Position numbers and translations under genes: made by a program. Of a stretch of 64,000 nucleotides of DNA, positions 57,425-64,000 are shown piece after piece (positions within the stretch are counted from its first letter, which is position 1; each line of letters opens with the position of its first letter). This stretch comes from Theocolax elegans (Eukaryota; Arthropoda; Insecta; Hymenoptera; Cerocephalidae). The DNA lies in contig CM047428.1 of assembly GCA_026168455.1 (NCBI GenBank), positions 42,144,769 to 42,208,768 of the forward strand, read 5' to 3'. The notes under the pieces were generated by a model that was not told the DNA's origin, did not search any database, and worked only from the letters and a program-made list of their open reading frames with translations.

Positions 57425-58560
57425 TCGTCATTGTCTTCATCATCTGATACTTAATCTCTTTTCAGTAACCAACAGTAGTCCGTTAACATATTAACGTCCC
57501 ATTTCCCTAGCTACTTAAGTCCAGCATCTTTTGGATCTTGATGGGACCGCTCCCCTTGCTCTCCGCTGTAATCTCTTAAGTTCTCAGGAAAATAGCTGAC
57601 ATGACCATCCAAACGATAATAGTTTCTTATTATATTTGCTACAATAGTTTGGAGTCATCGCTTCTGTTATTTCCCAAAAAGTTCTGACAAACATCTCGAA
57701 AAGTGAGCCACACACCTTTCTCTAAGTCAGTCATAATATCGATGAATTTTTCATTGATAAATGTTTTGGGGTCCATCGAATATTTCTTTCAATTTTGCTT
57801 TACTCAATAGAGGGAATTGCTGTACTAACTACTTCAAACATTTCATCAGCCCAAAGTTTATGTGAATAGGCGGAAGAAAAGCTTTTGACGGATCAACCAC
57901 AGGGTGTTTCAGTATATTGTAACTGCTAGGATCGACTTGTGCTCTTGGTTTGTCAATTATTTTTGAAAAATCGTTATTATTTTTAAATCACCACAATATA
58001 TTCATTATATTGAATTCGAACTCTAATTTAAAGAATCTATAAACAATTTCCATTCTTCAGGAACATAAATATCTTTTTTCATTTCGTTCATCAAACCTAA
58101 AATATCTGAGCAATATATCGAAGTACCTTTTTCGTCGTTCTTAAAATATTAACGGAATTCCTTTACTCGATTTCTGTAGATTGATGACTTCTTTCCCCTT
58201 TTAAGCATTCCGTGATTTTTCAACACAGTGGCTATGTATTCAGAAGCTTCTTTAATAAGCCCACATCCCTGATAGAATTACATAAACTTTTTTGATTGAA
58301 AAGTCAGGTTTAGTATAGTCAGGAATTGCAGGATTATTTTTTCTTCCTTCAATTTCGGAATATATTCTTTTTCATGATCATCTTCGTCGAAGCTATCGAG
58401 AGATTCTTGTTCACTGTCAAATCATTCCTCTGTATCTGCTCTTTACTCTTTGAAGCTTCATTCATTGATGGACTTGTATGCTTTTCTTTGTCAGCACACT
58501 CTACCCTAAATTTTGCTGGTACAACAGAAAAAAACATTTACATATCCATGACTTTATTTT
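57425..58560 (-). pseudogene. remnant of an arthropod repeat-associated gene family
   Basis: The minus strand reads, with many stops and shifts, FLPPIHINFGLMK, then FPLLSKAKLKEI, GHVSYFPENLRDYSGEQGER, SHQDPKDAG and LGKWDVNMLTDYCWLLKRD. This order (PPLHIKLGLMK ... YFPENLG.. EQGERFHQD ... ADYCW) is shared by many multi-copy arthropod proteins of unknown function, often linked to transposons. Upstream (58349-58537) a Ser/Lys-rich frame may be part of it. I cannot name the element class. Confidence 0.55.
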
Positions 58561-58773
58561 AACGTTGAATCTTGTCAATATTGGTATTGCGAAAATAACA
58601 GTCTTTCTCGGATTCAGGTATTGACTATATTACTGGTAAGGTTTATTTCAAAATTCTAGTATTTTTGGTATGATTTCATCGGATAAGCATATTAAAACAA
58701 GAACAGCCAAAACGTAGAATTTTGCAAAGGAAGTTCTTTTTATAACGTTTCCCATATATTAAATTATAGACTA

Positions 58774-59720
58774 TTATAGACTAAGATGAGGGATGAACGT
58801 CGTGATACACTCTCGAACCACTCTAGCAGTCCAAGCGGTTTGGCCGAGTACAAGTGAATGATCAAACAGGAGTTTCTTAAATGATTCTGAGGAAGAATGA
58901 TCGAATAAAGTGAAAACGAGCTGGTTAATAATGCGAGAGGCTGTGATAATTAATGAATTGTTAAGGGCTTCTGTCCGAGGAGGAAGGTAGGAAAGGGATT
59001 TAAGTAAATGACGAGAGGATGTACGCGAATTGAAGGAGAACGGACCGATGACAGTGAAATGATCAGCTAGGTAATGGCGTGATTTACAAGAGAGAACATT
59101 AAATGTAAAGGAGCCTATGAAGAATGAGCACCTGGACTCGACCGTAACCACTTTAATCCTAATCTATAAGCAGTTACATGTGGACACCTAGGCACAGGAC
59201 CCCACACGAATCTAACGCAGGAGTTGAGAGGCGTTGAAGCTTTAGGTTTCTAGTCTTATCGAGATCATTATAAACTGCGCAAGCATAGTTAAAATGTGGT
59301 TAGATGAGCGTCGCAACAAGGGACTTTCTAAGCTTGATAGGTAACGTTTTTTTGTAAAATTTTAGGGAATAAAAAATACGATGTACTTTTTGAGAGACCA
59401 AGAGGACTTGCTTAGACCAGTCTAGGATAGGGGAAAACCATGAACCGAGAGATATCACCTCATTTTCATAGCACAAAAGATCATCGCCTAGCTTAACCCT
59501 CGGGGCAGTGGCCAGGTATAAACGAGACGTGTATGCTTGGCTGTCCAAAATCATCACCTTGGTTTTTTTATCGTTTAATTTAAGTCCGTTTGTGGATGCC
59601 CATAGAACAATTGAATTAGCATCATGAGCAATCTGGTGAACACTCACTTTAAAATCAGTTGGAAAAAAGAGTGATAGACCTGGACGTCGTCCGCGAATAA
59701 TATGGGGTTACTGAACTTTA
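58774..59720 (-). pseudogene. LINE 3' half, same family as 28846
   Basis: The minus strand gives PILFADDVQVYHSFF (FADD active site, near 59690), IVLWASTNGLKLNDKKTKVM, then ISLGSWFSPILDWSKQV and a C-terminal part with SLSYLPPRTEALNNS and ITASRIINQLV. The last part matches the plus-strand fragment at 29260-29350. N-terminal RT and endonuclease are absent, so it is 5' truncated, as is usual for LINE copies. Frame breaks occur near 59640 and 59290. Confidence 0.75.
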
Positions 59721-59828
59721 AAACTTTAGTTCACTTTAGATAATTTTTCCAGAATCATTTGTTATATTTGCGAGGCTTCTTAGGTTGGAGTAACAAAAAG
59801 AAAATTAGTAACTAGAATTAATCACCAC

Positions 59829-60069
59829 AATAGTAGTTAAAAAAGATGATAAACGATATGTCATCAATACTCATATCAAGGATTTTATTCACAAATTTGA
59901 TTTTGATAACGTTAGAATTCTTGACGGGGAGAATAAGTGGCGGAAAAGAATTTTTCTGAAACATTATATATTAATTTACAAAATAAACCTATCAATAAAA
60001 AAAGAAGATATTAGTAAACTACAAGCAACATATACAACTCTTATAAATAAGTTCAAGAATAGGAAATAG
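59829..60069 (+). pseudogene. Penelope-like element C-terminus
   Basis: The open frame reads KKDDKRYVINTHIKDFIHKF, then DFDNVRILDGENKWRKRIFL and ends NKFKNRK at a TAG (60067-60069). FDF..V.ILD.E....KR is the pattern of the GIY-YIG endonuclease C-terminal region of Penelope elements. The RT and most of the endonuclease are missing. An inverted Penelope terminal piece lies 140 bp downstream. Confidence 0.55.
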
Positions 60070-60209
60070 AACATAACAATTATTAAAGTCACATAGTTTG
60101 ATTATTTTTGTTTATTTAGACATATTAAATGAAAATTAAATTTAAAAATTCATGCGTGATATAGTTGTCTAAATTACCTATTATATGGTCTTAGTCAATT
60201 ATATAGTTT

Positions 60210-60490
60210 TCTGTAGAATAATTTTGTCGTCCATGCAGTATGTTTAATGGAATTAAGTTTTTTTCGATTTTGATGAACAAACCATGTATGTTTTTATTTG
60301 GCGACGTTTCGATGGAAATCCTCCATCCTCATCAGGCTATACCTTTATTGATAGTATCAGTATAACAATATTTTACAATACATCTTCTTATACATATTAG
60401 TAATTTTGCAGCAATTGTAACATTATAAATTATGTGCACTACTTACTGTTTTATCATTTGTATAAACATATAAAACGTATAATCTATATT
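60210..60490 (-). mobile_element. Penelope-like terminal repeat, inverted copy
   Basis: The reverse complement closely matches 12590-12862, including ACATACTGCATGGACGACAA, CATGGTTTGTTCATCAAAAT and the hammerhead-like core. The two copies lie 47 kb apart in opposite orientation. Inverted terminal pieces beside a C-terminal fragment are common in Penelope insertions. Confidence 0.75.
60300..60341 (-). ncRNA. hammerhead-like ribozyme motif (Penelope), copy 2
   Basis: On the minus strand CTGATGAG is followed by stem II GATGGA/TCCATC with loop GGATT and then GAAACGTCG. The loop differs from copy 1 (GAATA), while the stem and core are unchanged. The same extra G separates core and stem. Confidence 0.5.
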
Positions 60491-60603
60491 ATATTAAAAT
60501 GCTTCCTTACTAATTTTTCCCACCCTAAAACACCTATACATTCAAACATCTATTACACATACACATATTTTATTGTAAAAATCTATATTATATTAATATG
60601 CTT

Positions 60604-60672
60604 ACATATATATTCATATATATACATACATACATATATACATACAAACACACATACATACACACATACATT
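60604..60672 (+). repeat. ACAY-type microsatellite
   Basis: ACATACATACATATATACAT followed by more ACAT/ACAC units up to the start of the R1-type LINE. The sequence is of the ACAY type into which R1-clade Waldo elements are known to insert. Confidence 0.85.
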
Positions 60673-63419
60673 GCGCTGTGGCCCAGGACCTGCTGTCCCA
60701 GCTGGTCAGAGAGGAGAGAGCGGACGTAGCGATCATCAGCGAGGAGTTCCGGGATCTCGAGAAGTCGAACTGGGTAAGGGATGCCACGGGCAAGGCGGCC
60801 ATCTGGGTATGTGGAAATATACACATCTCCAGAAAGATGGTCGCCCCCCTTCCCAGCTTCACCTGGGTGGAGGTGGCGGGGGTACGCATGTACAGCTGCT
60901 ACTTCCCGCCCAGCGATTCCACCGAGGATATTGCGAGATCTCTGGATGGAGTCGTCACCAGTGCTCGGTCCTCACGGCTGCCGGTCGCAATCGGTGGGGA
61001 CTTCAATGCTTGGGCGACGGACTGGGGCAGCGCCAAGACCAACGCGCGTGGTCGCGCACTCCTCGAGGCGTTCGCTCTACTGGGGCTGGAGATCGCTAAC
61101 ACAGGGACAACCCCGACTTTCACCAAAGCCGGCAAGTCATCCATAGTCGACCTCACCTTCGCCGATCCTAGATTGATGGGGGGAGGGGGACTCGGCTGGA
61201 AAGTTAGCGATCGTTACACGGGTAGTGACCACCAAGCACTCGTGTACCAGCTCCAGCTGACCAGCGGGAGGACAAAGAGAGCAGGAAGAGGAGCAAGAGA
61301 GAGATGGGCACCAGCCACGTTTGATCGTGAGGCGGTCCTCTGCTCCCTTGAGGGGGCAAAAGTGGAGGGAACCGCCGAAGAAAAAGCACGAGGCCTCACG
61401 AATGCCTTAACAGCGGCTTGCGATGCCTCTATGGCCATGAAGTTCAACCCTCGCGGCCGCCCACCAATAATCTGGTGGAGTGAGGACATCGCAGAAAAGA
61501 GACGTGAGTGCCTGCGTGCCAGAAGGCTGCACCAAAGAGCAAGGGGAACACCGCGGTTCCAAGATCGTTCCGCAGAATACGAACAAAAGCGGAGGGATCT
61601 CAAGGTGGCCATCAAGGCTGCTAAGAGAAAGTGTTGGCGGGAGCTATGTGAGGAGGTGGACCACGACCCAGGGCCGGACGGAATACCTGGCCTGGCCGTC
61701 AAGACAGCGGCGATGAGTGCTCCGGGCTTGTTCCTGGACGCATTCAACGCATGCCTGAGAGAAGGTTGCTTCCCGGCCCAGTGGAAGACGCAGAGGCTGG
61801 TACTCCTACCGAAGGGAAACAAACCCCCGGAGGAGCCATCATCTTCCCGCCCGCTCTATCTACTGGATATAGTCGGGAAGCTTCTGGAGCGGGTGATCTG
61901 CGCCAGGCTCGCAGCGGCCATCAGTCGGGCCGGAGACCTCTCCGACAACCAGTTCGGATTCCGTAAGGGTCGATCGACCATGGACGCTGTAGGCAGAGTT
62001 GTTGGTATAGCCACAAACGCCATCAATGCTGGTCGGAGTGCAAGGCGGATGAGTGCCATCATCACCTTGGACATCCGGAATGCCTTCAACTCTGCCAGAT
62101 AACACGACATCATGTTGTCCCTGCAGCACTTCCAAGTGCCACTCTATCTCAGGGAGGTCATCTCGAGTTACCTGACTGACCGTACTCTGCCCTACGACAC
62201 CGACGACGGTGTGCACTCCCACAACATCACGGGAGGCGTGCCGCAGGGTTCGGTCATTGGGCCCCTACTCTGGAACGCTGTCTATGACGGCCTGCTTAGG
62301 CAGAAACTTCCGGAGGGTGTCTCGATGGTGGCTTTCGCGGACGACGTGGCGCTAGTGGTGGTCGCAAAGAGTGTCGAAGAGATCGAATATCTCGGAGACG
62401 TCTCTATAGAAGTGGTCGCCACATGGTTGAGAGACCACGGACTTAGTCTGGCGGCGGAAAAAACGGAGGCGGTGCTCATCTCTCGCACAAAAAAGGAGAG
62501 GACCGCCACCTTCACGGTAGGTAAAGAACGGATACGGTCGGTGAAAACGTTGAAGTATTTAGGGGTCACACTAGACGCGCGGCTATCGTTCAAACACCAT
62601 CTCGCGAACGCAGGCTCAAAGGCGGCAAAGGTGGCCCGTGCGCTGGCGGGCATCATGCCCAACATCGGGGGACCCCAGCAACCACGAAGGTCCCTCCTTG
62701 CCTCGGTAGTGAGCTCCGTAATTTTATACGGAGCTCTTATCTGGGCTGATGCCTTGAACAGGCACAAGAGCTTTGGTGCTCCGTGCCAGAGAGCCTGCAG
62801 GATAGCTGCACTAAGGGTGGCCCGGGCATACCGAACCGTATCTGACATTGCGCTCTCGGTGGTCGCGGGGACCGCCCCCTTCGACCTGCTGGCAGCCGAG
62901 AGAGCTGAAAGACACCGTGAGGGCGGGCGACGTCTAGAAGAGAACCGCTGCGACAACCGATGGTCATTGCGGACCGTAGAGGAGTGGCAGCGGAGATGGG
63001 ACTCAGCCAGGGACGGCCGCTGGACCTACCGCATCATCCCGCGGATCCGGGAGTGGGCGAGCAGGAAACACGGCTTCGTCAGTTTCCAGCTTACCCAGAT
63101 GTTGACCGGGCACGGATGCTTCCGTAGCTACCTATTTCGTATAGGGGTCTACGGCAGCGCAGAGTGCCCGGCTTGTCCAGGGGTGGACGAAGACGTGGAA
63201 CACGTCCTCCTACGGTGTCCTCGTTTCAGGGAGGAACGGGACCAATTTCAAATCACTTGGAGCGGTCCCCTCACCCCTGAGGACATCGGGGCGTGCCAGC
63301 TTGGCTCCCAGGAGGGATGGAACGCGGTAGTGACCCTCTGTACGTACGTAGTGGACAGGCTGGGTCTCATCAGAAGAGAAGAGGAGAGAAGAGTTGCGAT
63401 GGCAGCAGTAGTGGCCTAG
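60672..63419 (+). pseudogene. R1-clade LINE ORF2, nearly complete
   Basis: The APE-type endonuclease is first (AIISEEFRDLEKSNWV, IGGDFNAWATDWGS, GTTPTFTKAGKSSIVDLTF, SDHQALVY). A deletion joins KRKCWRELCEEVDHD to GPDGIPGLAVK, removing the region before RT. RT has LERVICARLAAAIS, LSDNQFGFRKGRSTMDAV, IITLDIRNAFNSA, a TAA at 62100, then GGVPQGSVIGPLLWN and MVAFADDVALV (FADD). The C-terminus has a CCHC-like CPACPGVDEDVEHVLLRC. ORF1 and the ORF2 start are missing (5' truncation at ACAY repeats). The enzyme would nick DNA and prime reverse transcription. Confidence 0.88.
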
Positions 63420-63964
63420 TCTAGCCGTTGCCTCCCCCCGCGAAGTAATGCCTTGCGGCGGCTCCCGCGGGGGAATAAAGGTAAGTAAAGAGATGGAGTT
63501 TTAGTGGGTATGCCTTTCGACATCCTTCGGTAGGAGAGTCCCACACACGGGGAGTCTCGCATGGCTCCAGTCATGGTGCATTAAGCATTTCTCCACCTCT
63601 TCGGAAAAAGGAAAAATTACTACGAAAATTTGGGGTGCATTATGCTGGCGAGGTCATTGAGCGATATTAAAAAAAACCTACAGGAACATTTAGCTACATT
63701 TTAGCTAATTTATTACCAATTCCATTAGTTTATAGCCGTTACCGATCACTTTTTCACACCGCGACATACCAGCTTAATAGTTTAGCTGGCCCGACTCTTT
63801 AATAACTCTGGTTCTAATAGAGCTACAAATCCATGCTACAGCTCAAAATTTTTAGCCTGTCGAGTACTTTCAGATAGGCTATTGTCAGTTTAAATAATTT
63901 CTAAAATGATGAAATAAATAACTAAAAATATACTTCATCATATTGAATCATTTTATATTACTTC
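63420..63964 (+). other. R1 3' region and unannotated sequence
   Basis: After the stop, a GC-rich stretch with an inverted CCCCCGCG/CGCGGGGG pair (63436-63475) and AATAAAG probably belongs to the LINE 3' untranslated region. It may end at the A-run near 63670. The rest is AT-rich without recognisable features. Confidence 0.4.
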
Positions 63965-63968
63965 TTAA

Positions 63969-64000
63969 TCTGTAGAGGACAGGATGGCCCGTATACGGGC
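63969..64000 (+). repeat. piggyBac-like terminus at window edge
   Basis: TTAA (63965-63968), then TCTGTAGAGGACAGGATG, then the palindrome GCCCGTATACGGGC at 63987-64000, again 18 nt inside the end. The window stops here, so no transposase can be seen. Confidence 0.55.

Noticed and set aside
62282..62967. Minus-strand frames opposite the R1 RT
   Set aside because: Shadow frames of a GC-rich coding strand.

Overview
The window is a transposon graveyard from an AT-rich animal nuclear genome. The combination of piggyBac-like, pogo-like, Helitron, Ty3, copia, Penelope-like, R1-type and tRNA/5S-derived SINE sequences points to an arthropod, most likely an insect; a hymenopteran is plausible but not proven. 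I see no prokaryotic or organellar features and no complete host gene. Nearly every long reading frame belongs to a mobile element, and most are broken by stops, frameshifts, deletions or nested insertions.

Layout. 1-1.0 kb: Ty3-type gag remnant (minus). 1.2-11.4 kb: piggyBac cluster: a duplicated 5' end (1194-1839 and 5547-6192), a decayed copy (4261-5542), and a better copy (5547-~11360) split by a pogo-like transposon (7437-10308) with matching ends. 11.5-20.0 kb: a Helitron remnant on the minus strand (Pif1-type helicase, HUH Rep domain, DUF6570-like region and a ubiquitin-specific-protease-like domain), itself invaded by a tRNA-derived SINE, a Penelope-like fragment with a hammerhead-like motif, and a non-coding block holding five regularly spaced hairpins. 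20.0-27.2 kb: a truncated copia element joined to a Ty3 element (both minus), with a TTAA-flanked foldback MITE in the Ty3 gag. 27.5-32.5 kb: foldback elements, a LINE fragment, a 1.66-kb TIR element with a 670-bp palindrome, and a 5S-rRNA-derived SINE with a 20-bp target duplication.

32.9-33.9 kb: the only candidate host sequence, a CpG-rich stretch ending in a short exon that would encode a signal peptide and stops at a GTAAGT donor; it is flanked by copies of a hairpin-bearing repeat. 35-36.2 kb: third piggyBac remnant. 36.4-45.6 kb: Ty3 element with 5' LTR, primer-binding site, a long leader rich in related hairpins (invaded by a solo LTR), decayed gag and pol. 45.8-47.6 kb: Jockey-like LINE (minus). 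47.9-48.07 kb: (AAAT)n. 48.1-52.7 kb: another Ty3 element with an AT-hook tail on its integrase. 51.9-55.2 kb: a ~1.66-kb tandem duplication that may be an assembly artefact, followed by a ~59-bp satellite. 57.4-60.5 kb: fragments of a repeat-associated gene family, a LINE and a Penelope-like element. 60.7-63.4 kb: a fairly well preserved R1-clade LINE next to ACAY repeats. The last 32 bases look like one more piggyBac terminus.

The elements do not form a pathway; their relation is nested insertion. Relative ages can be read from it: pogo is younger than piggyBac copy B; SINE, Penelope and copia are younger than the Helitron; the MITE is younger than the Ty3 gag it splits; the solo LTR is younger than the Ty3 leader at 38 kb. 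The most unusual non-coding signals are the covarying hairpin array at 16934-17287 and the paired hairpin modules in the Ty3 leader at 38.4-40.7 kb.
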